From contig NW_019775394.1 of the NCBI RefSeq assembly GCF_001039355.2, forward strand, positions 14,862 to 78,861: 64,000 bases of DNA, written 5' to 3'. The first letter of the stretch is position 1. Each line of letters begins with the position of its first letter. Shown here one piece after another: positions 13,201 to 23,732 of this stretch. The stretch is from Lingula anatina. Taxonomy: Eukaryota > Brachiopoda > Lingulata > Lingulida > Lingulidae. Under the pieces are notes generated by a model that worked only from the letters and a program-made list of their open reading frames with translations, was not told the DNA's origin and searched no databases. Position numbers and translations under genes: made by a program.

Positions 13201-16200
13201 ATCAGTCTGCATGTTTTTTTAAAATGAAATGGCTAGACTCGGAAAAGCAAAATGTTTATTCTTTCAGTTGCCAATGCTAGACATCCTTAAAATAGAAGAG
13301 TGTGTGATAAAACCAGTGATTGCTATGATAATGAGACTATCAGAGGCAACATTCAGGCCTATGTTTTTCAAGGTATGTTGGAGTTGATAGACCTTAAATA
13401 TAATACAACATAAATAAAACAACAAATTTTTATCATGTATGCAGTTTGAAGGATAAACAGATATGTGAGTTTCAGATCTCTCTAACTGCGAATATCTGCT
13501 TAGTTTAAAATGCCAACTCCTTTATTTTAATAGCTGTTTGACTGGGCTACCAGGCTTGAGACAACTAAAGACAGGTTGATCACATTCTATAGGTTGGGAA
13601 ACTGGTAAGTTCTTATCATTCATGTCTTATTTTAAGTCTTCTACAAATGTTTGTCTTATGTTTTCACATTTTAATATGAGTCTGTGCAATGCAAAAAGTT
13701 GGAATTTTAATTGGCAGATGAATTTTGTAGTGCTCTCTTTTTTATTTCCTACAGCATCTCAGAGAAATTGAAGGGATTGTTCTCACTCTTTGCTGGACAC
13801 ATTGTGAAGAACTCTGCCAACATATTGAATGACAATAACACCTATAAAACAGGTAAAACCAGGGAATATTTTTTTATTCATTTTTTTTTTTTTTTTTTTT
13901 TTAATTACTGTTATTTTCATTAAAACCTATTCAGATATTCTAGATATTTTCATGTTATTCCACAATTTACCTTTTAGGAAGAAACATTTGTTGATTTTTT
14001 TTCTTGATAAATTGCAAAACCAGTCTGCAATTTTTTTTCTAGCTGAGCCATATTTTGGTGAAGATCCCCGTGCTGAAGAGAAGGCGAGTCAGTTGTTACA
14101 GTATGTGCTGGACTGTCTCCACAAAATATTCCTATATGATACAGACGGCTTTCTCAACAAGGAAAGGTTTGATACACTCATGCAGCCATTGGCAGACCAG
14201 GTAAGAGTTTGATTATGTACCTTGTTTTCTTCCTCTCCATCTTGTCTCCTGAGTCCTATTAACCAATTATTTGAATGCACCGCATTTTTATTTTATTTTA
14301 TTTTTATTTTTTTTAGCCAACTTGCCGCACCTTTGTAAAAAACTGAAAACTGATTACAAACTGTCCCTAATTTTCTTATATTCCCTTTAATCTTTTTGCT
14401 TATTTTTGTTATTGAGCTTTATGTCTGTAAATATGCCTTTCTTGCTTTTAGTCATAGAAAAATTCACCCACTTAGTTTTCCTAATATTGGGGGAAATGAA
14501 CGTTGTTTATTGAACATATATTCATATTATATCATTTTCAACTGTTGCAGCTTGAAAATCTTCAAGGAGGTGAGGGTTGCTATGAGTCCAGAGTTAACGA
14601 CCACTTGGTGCCGTGTATCGCCCAGTTCGCCATTGCAGCTGGGGATGATGGGATGTGGAAACCTCTGAACTATCAAGTTTTGTTGAAGACTAGGAATATC
14701 TCAGCAAAGGTTAATGTGTGGACTTGTTTTGGAAATGTCTAAAATGCCTATCAGTGGTTTTTGATTACAAGTTCTGAAACAGACCTTAATATATACTGAT
14801 TTTGTCAAAACTGCAAGTTTTACTTTTATGATTACTGAACCCTTATGTCACTATACTACTGCTACTATGCTTCTATTATATGTTGCATTCACCTACAATT
14901 GCATGGTTTATAGGGTATTAGAGGTTTTATTTAAACGAAGACATTTCTTTTTAGGTTCGTTTTGCAGCTTTGAGGGTGATAGAAGAGTTCAATACCAAAC
15001 TGGGAGAGGAATATATGACACTACTTCCAGAGACTATCCCCTTCCTAGCTGAACTCATGGAAGGTAAGGATTTCATACACTGCATATGGTATATTGGGAT
15101 GAATTTCAAACACGTTTTGGTATATGAAGACCCAAATTAGAGTGAGTCATGATGCAGGTGCTTTTGTAAACAGCTCTTCAACATGTCTCATCAATAGTTT
15201 ATTTGGAAAATAAACATTCCTTTAAATTGAAATTGGAAAGAATCTTTTTCTATTTTAGCCATTTGTAATTATGAAATTATTTTGGGGCTTGAAACCTTTT
15301 TCTGAAATCATTGCATTATGATTGATTCATGAAAAAAAAATGAAATGCAACANGCAGATGAATTTTGTAGTGCTCTCTTTTTTATTTCCTACAGCATCTC
15401 AGAGAAATTGAAGGGATTGTTCTCACTCTTTGCTGGACACATTGTGAAGAACTCTGCCAACATATTGAATGACAATAACACCTATAAAACAGGTAAAACC
15501 AGGGAATATTTTTTTATTCATTTTTTTTTTTTTTTTTTTTTTAATTACTGTTATTTTCATTAAAACCTATTCAGATATTCTAGATATTTTCATGTTATTC
15601 CACAATTTACCTTTTAGGAAGAAACATTTGTTGATTTTTTTTCTTGATAAATTGCAAAACCAGTCTGCAATTTTTTTTCTAGCTGAGCCATATTTTGGTG
15701 AAGATCCCCGTGCTGAAGAGAAGGCGAGTCAGTTGTTACAGTATGTGCTGGACTGTCTCCACAAAATATTCCTATATGATACAGACGGCTTTCTCAACAA
15801 GGAAAGGTTTGATACACTCATGCAGCCATTGGCAGACCAGGTAAGAGTTTGATTATGTACCTTGTTTTCTTCCTCTCCATCTTGTCTCCTGAGTCCTATT
15901 AACCAATTATTTGAATGCACCGCATTTTTATTTTATTTTATTTTTATTTTTTTTAGCCAACTTGCCGCACCTTTGTAAAAAACTGAAAACTGATTACAAA
16001 CTGTCCCTAATTTTCTTATATTCCCTTTAATCTTTTTGCTTATTTTTGTTATTGAGCTTTATGTCTGTAAATATGCCTTTCTTGCTTTTAGTCATAGAAA
16101 AATTCACCCACTTAGTTTTCCTAATATTGGGGGAAATGAACGTTGTTTATTGAACATATATTCATATTATATCATTTTCAACTGTTGCAGCTTGAAAATC

Positions 16201-17244
16201 TTCAAGGAGGTGAGGGTTGCTATGAGTCCAGAGTTAACGACCACTTGGTGCCGTGTATCGCCCAGTTCGCCATTGCAGCTGGGGATGATGGGATGTGGAA
16301 ACCTCTGAACTATCAAGTTTTGTTGAAGACTAGGAATATCTCAGCAAAGGTTAATGTGTGGACTTGTTTTGGAAATGTCTAAAATGCCTATCAGTGGTTT
16401 TTGATTACAAGTTCTGAAACAGACCTTAATATATACTGATTTTGTCAAAACTGCAAGTTTTACTTTTATGATTACTGAACCCTTATGTCACTATACTACT
16501 GCTACTATGCTTCTATTATATGTTGCATTCACCTACAATTGCATGGTTTATAGGGTATTAGAGGTTTTATTTAAACGAAGACATTTCTTTTTAGGTTCGT
16601 TTTGCAGCTTTGAGGGTGATAGAAGAGTTCAATACCAAACTGGGAGAGGAATATATGACACTACTTCCAGAGACTATCCCCTTCCTAGCTGAACTCATGG
16701 AAGGTAAGGATTTCATACACTGCATATGGTATATTGGGATGAATTTCAAACACGTTTTGGTATATGAAGACCCAAATTAGAGTGAGTCATGATGCAGGTG
16801 CTTTTGTAAACAGCTCTTCAACATGTCTCATCAATAGTTTATTTGGAAAATAAACATTCCTTTAAATTGAAATTGGAAAGAATCTTTTTCTATTTTAGCC
16901 ATTTGTAATTATGAAATTATTTTGGGGCTTGAAACCTTTTTCTGAAATCATTGCATTATGATTGATTCATGAAAAAAAAATGAAATGCAACATTGACTTC
17001 GCCATGGCAAGAAGAGATTGTATCAAGTTAAATCATGAACAATTTTTACCACTTCAAAGATCTTCAAACAAAATACAATTCCTACCATCTTTGATATAAT
17101 TTTCCCATATAATTGATAATGTAAGAGGTTAAACTTAAAATTTTACTAATTCCAGATGAATCAGAAGAAGTAGAACACAAGTGCCAAGAAGTCGTAACAC
17201 AGATGGAAAAGGTTCTTGGGGAACCTATACAGAAATACTTTTAA
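186..17244 (+). CDS. HEATR1: HEATR1 / UTP10 / BP28 homologue, C-terminal three-quarters (5' end outside window)
   Basis: HEATR1 (UTP10 in yeast) is a very long HEAT-repeat protein of the nucleolar small-subunit processome, needed for early pre-rRNA transcription and processing. I could chain 33 exons in one frame (4,968 nt, 1,655 residues plus stop). The human protein is about 2,140 residues, so roughly the first 490 lie upstream of the window. Family signatures seen include HNIMAVFTFMGANIMR, VNALLP with LLNNKLQQ, NRQTALYSLKLLCK, APRVLLPA, the BP28CT-like stretch LKGLFSLFAGHIVK, WKPLNYQVLLKTR, and the family ending FLAELMEDE with VLGEPIQKYF before TAA. Two introns appear to start with GC instead of GT. 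Two segments occur twice around single Ns and must be counted once to keep the frame. The identification is firm. Individual exon edges were chosen by splice consensus and phase. Confidence 0.94.
1197..1265 (+). repeat. Tandem duplication of a 3' splice-site segment
   Basis: 1197-1229 and 1232-1265 are near-identical 33-34 base copies, each ending in a pyrimidine/T-rich tract, a tag acceptor and gttac. The second copy is the acceptor of HEATR1 exon 4 (exon starts at 1261). The first copy is a decoy acceptor about 36 bases upstream. Confidence 0.8.
4339..4699. mobile_element. MITE with long terminal inverted repeats, TTA target duplication (PIF/Harbinger-like)
   Basis: The left arm from 4339 (gatcgcattcacaacgagtt) is the inverse of the right arm ending at 4699 (aactcattgtgaatgcgatc). 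The complementarity continues inward for more than 100 bases, through the segment gcctctcacacgcctc. TTA flanks both ends (4336-4338 and 4700-4702), matching the 3-bp TWA target duplication of PIF/Harbinger elements. It lies in a HEATR1 intron and carries no ORF. An N at 4596 sits between two near-identical copies of part of the right arm, so the stated length is inflated by an assembly join. Confidence 0.75.
4943..8558 (+). CDS. HEATR1: HEATR1 exons 12-20 of the visible part
   Basis: Exons read as 4943-5074, 5399-5652, 5962-6074, 6329-6450, 6858-6986, 7134-7352, 7558-7693, 7910-8079 and 8382-8558. Exon 13 holds a basic patch (AKRARRMSR) that could serve as nuclear localisation. Exon 16 carries the best conserved stretch (HNIMAVFTFMGANIMR). 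Exon 18 must end in phase 1. The best in-phase donor is AAG followed by gcgagt at 7694, a second GC donor. A weaker GT alternative (gtggtt, a few codons later) also keeps the frame. Exon 19 is Lys/Thr-rich at its start (VTKKKTKNK). Confidence 0.87.
6551..6683 (+). repeat. Intronic copy of the HEATR1 exon 19 acceptor region
   Basis: 6551-6683 closely matches 7792-7918. Both run from the segment cattgccgacattataagac to a pyrimidine tract, an acceptor AG and the first bases of exon 19 (atactgcta). The copy in the earlier intron diverges just after the would-be exon start. A shorter extra copy of the leading 20 bases sits near 6514. It may be a decoy acceptor. I do not assign it as an exon. Confidence 0.7.
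8720..11622 (+). repeat. Direct duplication of 1,451 bases around a single N (10171): probable allelic assembly duplicate
   Basis: 8720-10170 repeats as 10172-11622 with a constant offset of 1,452. I noted about a dozen single-base differences, roughly 0.8%. Copy 1 ends exactly at the N, at a sequence that continues normally only after copy 2. Double use of the exons breaks the HEATR1 frame. The simplest reading is two haplotype contigs placed end to end. Confidence 0.88.
8973..12025 (+). CDS. HEATR1: HEATR1 exons 21-24 (exons 21-23 present twice in the assembly)
   Basis: The first copies are 8973-9116, 9427-9597 and 9866-10050. The second copies are 10425-10568, 10879-11049 and 11318-11502. 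Exon 24 is 11852-12025. Exons 21-23 total 500 nt, so using both sets in one transcript would shift the frame (exon 23 ends in phase 2, exon 21 starts in phase 0). Only one set fits the protein. One coding difference is visible: GKDG in copy 1 and GKDS in copy 2. The other coding changes I saw are silent. An apparent ORF in the intron at 9249-9452 (and 10701-10904) is not needed by the family alignment and was left out. Confidence 0.88.
12288..17244 (+). CDS. HEATR1: HEATR1 exons 25-33 with BP28CT region and stop (exons 29-32 present twice)
   Basis: Exons read as 12288-12372, 12680-12814, 13268-13372, 13534-13604, 13755-13852, 14043-14200, 14551-14709, 14955-15063 and the last exon 17156-17244. 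The second copies of exons 29-32 are 15395-15492, 15683-15840, 16191-16349 and 16595-16703. The four duplicated exons total 524 nt, which would break the frame if used twice. This part corresponds to the BP28CT domain followed by C-terminal HEAT units. The last exon begins in phase 1 (DESEEVEHKC) and ends in QKYF-stop, as in the human protein. Confidence 0.92.
13714..16992 (+). repeat. Direct duplication of 1,639 bases around a single N (15353): unmerged contig overlap
   Basis: 13714-15352 repeats as 15354-16992 with a constant offset of 1,640. I saw no differences in the lines I compared. Copy 1 stops at gaaatgcaaca just before the N, and copy 2 reads through the same point into unique sequence. 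Exons 29-32 of HEATR1 are inside both copies and cannot be used twice in frame. Confidence 0.9.
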
Positions 17245-17397
17245 GCCAAACCAGAATTTGATGTAACATGATTGTCAGATTTCCAGTGCACATTTTAATA
17301 CATTGCATGAATACCTGACATTTTTCTATCCACTTTTATTATATGTGTTCCAAAAAATTAACAAAAATAGTTTTCATTATGATATCCATTAAAATAC

Positions 17398-17403
17398 AAT
17401 AAA
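17398..17403 (+). terminator. Polyadenylation signal AATAAA for HEATR1
   Basis: AATAAA lies about 155 bases after the HEATR1 stop codon, at the end of an AT-rich 3' untranslated region, followed by a T-rich stretch. Confidence 0.75.
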
Positions 17404-19122
17404 GTTTCCAAAAACGTAATTTTTTTATACAGAATTGAATTAGTTTGCGTGCATTGACAAATGACCATTATTTTCACGTGTCTAATTAATACGGATGTTA
17501 AAAAAAAAAGCAATTCTTACTTAATCCTTGCTACTCCTATAACATTTTAATGCAATATTCCAAAAACGGAATATGACCTGTTTCTGGTTCATATGTCAGT
17601 GCATCAGACATGCGTACATTTTGCTGGATGCATCATCCTGGTAATTAAAGCACCTTAATTATGCAGATTCGTAATAAGTAAATGTGGCTTCTGTATAAAA
17701 CGTATAAAAATTGCAACAAAAATTCAACAGCTGCTGCATACAGTCGCATCTCATTGATCCTACCCTTACGTTATCTCTCGTCGTTCTCTGTCAGCTCTAC
17801 GGCTAAATTTCAATGATTCAAATCCAAATTAGTCAGAGACTGCACAGTACCGTATAAATGTGCTTTTCCTTTTAGTCGCGTTGTGACCACGAAAAAAAGT
17901 GAAAATTATATCTGTAAAGCCCCCTTTACACTGGACGGCGTCCTCTCTGCGTCCAGCAGTCCGACCCCATTTGAGAGTTAAAAAATTATAATACTTTACG
18001 TGCCGGCAACTTGCTGTTCATTGAGCATTCATTCTGATACAAAATCCATGCTCGTGCCTCCTTATTAAGACCACAGCGTTGCCAAATTTCATGGTCGCAG
18101 AGAGGACGCAGAAAGGACGCCGTCCAGTGTAAAGGGGGTATTACGCTCTTACAAATTCTGGAGTTCAACGCTCCACAGACGACAACGGGACAAGGACAAA
18201 TAATTGTAGGGGAAGAACAGTGCCGTCATGTAAGTGGTAAATACTGAGATATTCTTGTACTGAAATATAAAATAGCAATATACTCGTGGTTTTTACAGTT
18301 GCCATCGCGGGTATTACTTCTACTCCACCCCAAACTAACATGACAACCAATATATATTTTATTTATTTATTTTTTTATTAATATCGCGATTTTGTAATAC
18401 ACGGGAAGGTAAGGGAACATATTCAAATAATCTAACACTGGTTTTACTATTTACTGTAATTGATCTATTACGGGTTTATCCACCGCACGTCTTATGTAAT
18501 ACCTAGAGTCCATCAAACAAATTCATAGGTCCTGCCAAAAAGTGTGGCTGGAAAGCAAAATTAATATATTTTTATTACTGGTGACAAACTGCCAACTGTT
18601 GTTATACCTATCGTCTGGACCTTTCTAATGACTCTATCATGCTGTGCCGAATTACCCTGGTTCTATGGTCTGGCAGTATCTGCTTGCTTACGATTTAACG
18701 CCTTCCTATCATTTGACTTTGGTCTTCCAAGCTCTGGCATTGGTCTACTAAGAAGTGCCTCGTTTGTTTGCGCTGGTTCTCGTTGGTTTACTTAAAGCAC
18801 CCCTGCTTTATGGTGGTAGACAAGCACATACCATGAGTGTATATGAAGATTCCTGTCCCAACGCTGCCACTCGTTTTAAGGAAAGAAATTTACCCTGATA
18901 CTGGGATAGGTTATCCGTCTCTTTCTTGTCAACCGTTATGTCATGAAGTGAACTTCTCATGTACGCATGGGCGAGGATTAAATCCCATCTGTCTGAACGG
19001 GAAGAAAAGTTTTTGTTCTCCATCCCCCAATTAGATCCCCATCCCCTGGAGTCTGAAAATGTTCTGTGCACAGCTGTTTGGATGGTCCCATTCAAGTTTC
19101 GATGCGACAATTTTCCATTTAC
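17404..19122. other. Intergenic stretch, no gene seen
   Basis: Between the HEATR1 3' end and the small membrane-protein ORF I see no coding signal. It holds one inverted-repeat element (17920-18138) and short T/A-rich runs near 18360. TTTATT near 18570 could be a reverse-strand AATAAA for the ORF at 19123-19368. Confidence 0.6.
17920..18138. mobile_element. 219-bp MITE-like element with 35-bp terminal inverted repeats
   Basis: The left end starts ccccctttacactggacgg and the right end finishes ccgtccagtgtaaaggggg. They are complementary for about 35 bases with one mismatch. The interior has no ORF. No clear target-site duplication is visible, so the superfamily is not assigned. Confidence 0.75.
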
Positions 19123-19368
19123 TCATTTCCACAAACCGAGCTCCTGTGCATAACTGTCAAGCACTGAACGCATCCCACTTAATCCATTCTGGACCGCGGG
19201 CAGTTTCTCCTTGTTCTCCACTAAATATGCCATCCCAAGTGTCCCGAGGATGGCCAGCAAAAGGAGTACATGAATGGTGATGGTCAGGCGGTAGCATCTG
19301 GACACCCTTCTGGACGACTCCTGGAAATTCTGTCGACGTTGGTTTAGAGTCATGGGTCGTTTCTTCAT
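19123..19368 (-). CDS. Small single-pass membrane protein (81 residues), unrecognised
   Basis: The ORF starts with a strongly basic, Ser/Gln-rich tail (about residues 1-27, with RRQNFQESSRRVSR), then has a hydrophobic helix (about 28-50, HVLLLLAILGTLGMAYLV), then a mostly hydrophilic 30-residue tail ending in GLWK and TGA. This suggests a type II or tail-out topology. A splice-acceptor-like ttacag lies directly before the ATG, so an upstream non-coding exon is likely. No family is recognised. It may be a first exon of something larger, but the in-frame stop argues for a short protein. The composition is more protein-like than the surrounding ORFs. Confidence 0.5.
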   Translation of the reverse strand: MKKRPMTLNQRRQNFQESSRRVSRCYRLTITIHVLLLLAILGTLGMAYLVENKEKLPAVQNGLSGMRSVLDSYAQELGLWK

Positions 19369-19441
19369 TCTGTAATGGTTGAATAAGTACTATATTTGAC
19401 TGCAGCATTTGACAAATAAAATGGGCCCTAATGGTTGTCAT

Positions 19442-21100
19442 ATACGCCTTGTGGTGAGCTTGACTTTATAAAGGTTATCATATCAGTTATCCTGCATAGC
19501 GAGTACAAGGCTTAAAGCCCCGACGCAGATAACATAACACGTGTCGTTAATCAGTGTTGACGCCCGCTGACGAAGCTCTGACTAGATAAATACCTACTCT
19601 ACAAAACTCTACTTTCTAGAAAAAAATCTCTGACAACGTTTTGCACATAACATACCAGACGCAAAGCAAAGAGTATAAGATATTGAAAGGAACTGAATGC
19701 CCGACCCTTTGCCTCTATAACCCCTCCCTTTTTCTGGACCTAATTCCTGAACTACACGGACACTAAAATATAAATTTCTTAACTCGCCTTGGGGAGCGAA
19801 AGAACCGACCTTCCCAGTAACCCATTATTTTGAATTAACAAATTATAATGATAACCTCCTCATATCCCGCATATCGTCTCAGGTTGGTTCAGGTCCAGAA
19901 GATGTCGCAAATACGTTAACCTATGTCCTTCTAGTTTAATATCGTGGACGCCTCAGATGTTTGCAGGTATGAGGAGTTCATGTTACGTACTACTTCTAGA
20001 ACATCAATTAAAGAAATACTATTCACTGAACTTCTGATAATTTCCCAGGTATTTAATCAATATCGGTCAGTTTGAATGGTCACTAGCTGCCTGATCAACA
20101 AATATAATCGATAAAATGGCACACATCTTTACTTACGGGAGAAAATGTTTGAGCTCGATATTTGTTGTTCTACCGACCCATGTAACTTGATCGACATAGG
20201 CGAAACATGGCAAGACTTGCTCAATGGCACTAAAGAGAAACGTCTTATGTTGTTCAATTTGTTCATCGATTGCTCAATCCATCAATCTGTGAAGAAAATT
20301 AAAAAGAAATAACAATCTTACAGCACAGGAGAGTCATTTTAATCAATTAACCCGTCGAACAAATACATCTTTGTGGTTTAAAAATACGTTTGATTACTTC
20401 TAATAGTACTTAAGTTGCTGAGTGTTTCCACAGCCTAGTCAGCTCAGCAGTGTTGGTATACATTTATAAATTATGATGGTTAGTGAACTTACTGTAAACA
20501 CAATTGCGGCACCTGTAGGGGTAGTCTACATTCAAAATTTATTAAAACAAAACATTATAATGGATTTTGCTCGTTAATTAACATTACAAACATGCAGTGG
20601 GCGTTCCATCTACCTAACCTGCATTCCTCCTTAAAATAGTTATTTCCATATTATATTCGAGAGTTGAAGTAAAATAACGTACCTGTATTGGAAAATGAGT
20701 ATGAGATTTAAGGGAACCAGAGCATAACGCCAGTCACTTGTAACAAGGGTCCTTCCAGTACGTCAGCTGAACTAAAACCCCCACTTATCTATATAATGTG
20801 CATTATTCTCCGTCCTGCGAGCCGTGTTTGCGGACACTTGAGTGGGTTTTGCTGAGGAGCCCTACCTAATATGGTCTAACGTGGTAAACTTAGTTACCCT
20901 TCTTATAATAGGGTAAGGTAAATAATAACTTTTTTTTTTTTTTTGAAATCTCTCAAGGAACAGGTCAAAAAGTTCATTTCTGGTGAGAAATTTGAGCTGG
21001 GGCCATTCTTTAGTCGGTAATTTCACTATTTTTGGAAATGCATATAAAGCATGTGTACTACTTATACGGTAACTGTAGTTAACTATAGGCATGTATATAC
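19442..21100. other. Intergenic stretch, nothing recognised
   Basis: No coding exon with matching splice signals, RNA gene or clear repeat was seen. Only short T-runs (20931-20944) stand out. Confidence 0.5.
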
Positions 21101-21104
21101 CTGC

Positions 21105-22515
21105 ATTGGATAGGGTTGGGTGGGGCACAAATTTTTGATAAGTGTTTTCTATGGCAGAAAATCATACTAAAAACACGTTTTTTTTTCACAACAGCCATTT
21201 AGGTTGGTAAAATGACGATTTTCAAAAAGGCAGATAAAACGCCCTAACGGGAATTTCAACATCGACAATTAAAGGACCCATAGTTTGTAAGATGCTTTTT
21301 CTTATGTTTAGGGGGTTGTTAACATATTTTTTCTTATGTTAACACTACCATTGTTACATTTTATATGGAGTTTGGTTACCTTATTGGTTAATAGTTTACT
21401 GTCAAGCTTAACGGAAGAGCCAGATCTCAGTCAGTCAAAACAAGGTGTGATAATATATCTCAAGTTCTGCTGCATGCGAAATATAAGGAAGAGTCAGAAT
21501 TATCCTAACCTCAAGCAACCAAAGGGTGAATGTGTTTAAATTATTAAAAAATGAAATGGATGGAATATTTTTGTTCTGCATGAAAAAAGCAATCACTATC
21601 ATGCACTGAGACCAGCAAAGAAGTTGCCAAGGAAATATCCAATGTCTGGATGTCCATGAATATCTTTCCTCTCTTTGAGAACATTTTCAACATAATGACT
21701 GCAATTGGCGCTACATATAAAAAGCATTGTGCTTATATATGATGAATCTTATATCATAAGCAATCTTTGTCAAGTTTTGATTGAACTCTTTCACTTACGT
21801 ATATCATCACTTTTAACCCTTGCACTTCACAGACAGTTAATGCTTCGTTAGTTCCCCAGGTATATTATAATCCAACATACTTCTGTTGGGAATGTTCTTC
21901 TCAAAGAACGGAAAAATATATTTTTGGAGATTCCAGCATTGGAGATTTCCTTGGAAACTTCTTTGCTGGCCTCAGCTTATGACAGGGATCTCTTTCGGCT
22001 TCATACTCGTAAAACAAAGGTGTGCCATCCATCCTACTGTAATAGTTTTAAAATATTCACCTTTCGGTAAGGATAATTGGTTCTTCATTATAATTTCCAT
22101 CCAACAGATGTTGAGAAATCTTATCACTCCTCATTTTGATTGATCAAGACGAGTGAGGTGGGTCATGGTTCCCATTATCGACGATTCTGGCTCTTCATTC
22201 TAGCTTGACAGTTAACTGTCAGCTTACATGGTAACTGAACTCACTGTAAAATGTACCAATCTCAGTATTAACACCAGAAATGGATTCCACAATCCCTAAA
22301 CATAGGAAAAGACATATGACACACTATAGTACCTTTAATTGTTGTTGATGAAACTCTAGGTAGGCCGTTTTGGCTGCCATTTTGAAAATTGTCATTTTAC
22401 CGACCTAAATAATTGTTGTATAAATAAATGATTGCCATATTTGTGTTCAGCATCAAATTTCGCCTCAGAAAATATCTGTTATGGAAAACTTTTGAGATTT
22501 ACCCTACCCTACATA
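21105..22515. mobile_element. Foldback-type element with long imperfect inverted arms
   Basis: The left arm (about 21105-21284) is the inverse of the right arm (about 22324-22515). Shared blocks include aggttggtaaaatgacgatt against the reverse of tgtcattttaccgacctaaa, and gacaattaaagga against the reverse of acctttaattgt. The arms are diverged (estimated by eye at 70-80%) and about 180 bases long, enclosing about 1 kb with no transposase ORF. A related fragment appears near 50450-50505 (aatttttgagaagtgttttc). Confidence 0.6.
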
Positions 22516-23732
22516 TAACGCTTATCCGATGTCAAACACTCCTGTCTGCATACCGGCCCATTGTTTGCCTGGGACGCAGACCCGGTTCGCCGTCTGTGGA
22601 TTTCAATGCTCTTAGTTCAATATTATCTGAAAAAACAGGACCGGAGGATTGCATACGCAAAACAATCATTTAAATATCGACCGAACCTAAATTGAGACGT
22701 GTGGCAAATTATGTGAGAGAATAATGCAATATTATATATATTGTACTTGGTAAGAAGTTGGCTTCTTGCTGCACGCCGGTCCTGTGCTTAGAAAACAACA
22801 AAGATTTTATGTAACATTTTACTTAATCTAGTTTCATTACTTGACATGCCCTTTAAAGGTTTCGCTGGAAGATCTAGAATTTCTTGGGGGGATCAGAAAA
22901 AACGGTATCTCAGATTTTTTTAATCATATTGAGAGTCATATTTAAGTCACAGTAGACAAAAAATCATTTAAAAAGTTTCATTTAACGACTTTGAAGATAA
23001 GATCCGAACCACACCTTATGAAAAAAGTTTGAGATACTGTTTTGTAGTCCTCTTTCATATCCACACAATGTCTCTTAAAAGAATTGTCGAGGTAATACTC
23101 TAATAATCGAGAAAATCTTCAAACTGTTTAGTAGCGGAAGCTATGCTAAACATCCAGAGGTTATACTAAAATGGATTATGATACAAGGTATATTATGGAC
23201 CCCTTCCCAAAGAAAAAGAATTAAGATTAAACCTACACATGAACACATAAAAATGGGCTAGGGTTATACATGGACACCCTGTAAACTGTCCAATTATAGT
23301 TTTTGGCCAGTCATTGTGTCATTTTTTGTAAAAAAAAAAAAAAGTGAAAAGAATAGAATTATATATCTCATGGGCCTATTTGGAATCTAATGAGCCCATC
23401 ACGGTTCAAGGCCTAAATCAACGTGAGTTGTACATAAATGTATGCTTTTTGGGTCAAATTGCTTACGGAGTGGTGGTTTAAGGTCTTGAACCCCTTCACG
23501 TGACTCTGCAGACAACTGGTGTGTGATTATACTTTTATAGTCATTGCTTTGGGTTATATCTTGCTTCTTAAAATGTTATTTATAGCTCCCTGAAGTTTAT
23601 AATTCTATGAGAAAGGGGTATTGTACTATTTCTTTAGAATCCATTCAATTGAGTGTTGGACATATTCGTTACGGCTTTCTTGGGACTACACCAAACTGAT
23701 TCGCATGCTTTTTTTATATATATAGATCAAAT
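22516..23732. other. Upstream region of the GT31 gene
   Basis: No exon is recognised. A T-rich tract followed by tatatatag lies immediately before the GT31 start codon. It could be a 3' splice acceptor for a 5' untranslated exon or a TATA-like promoter. The sequence does not decide between them. Confidence 0.4.
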
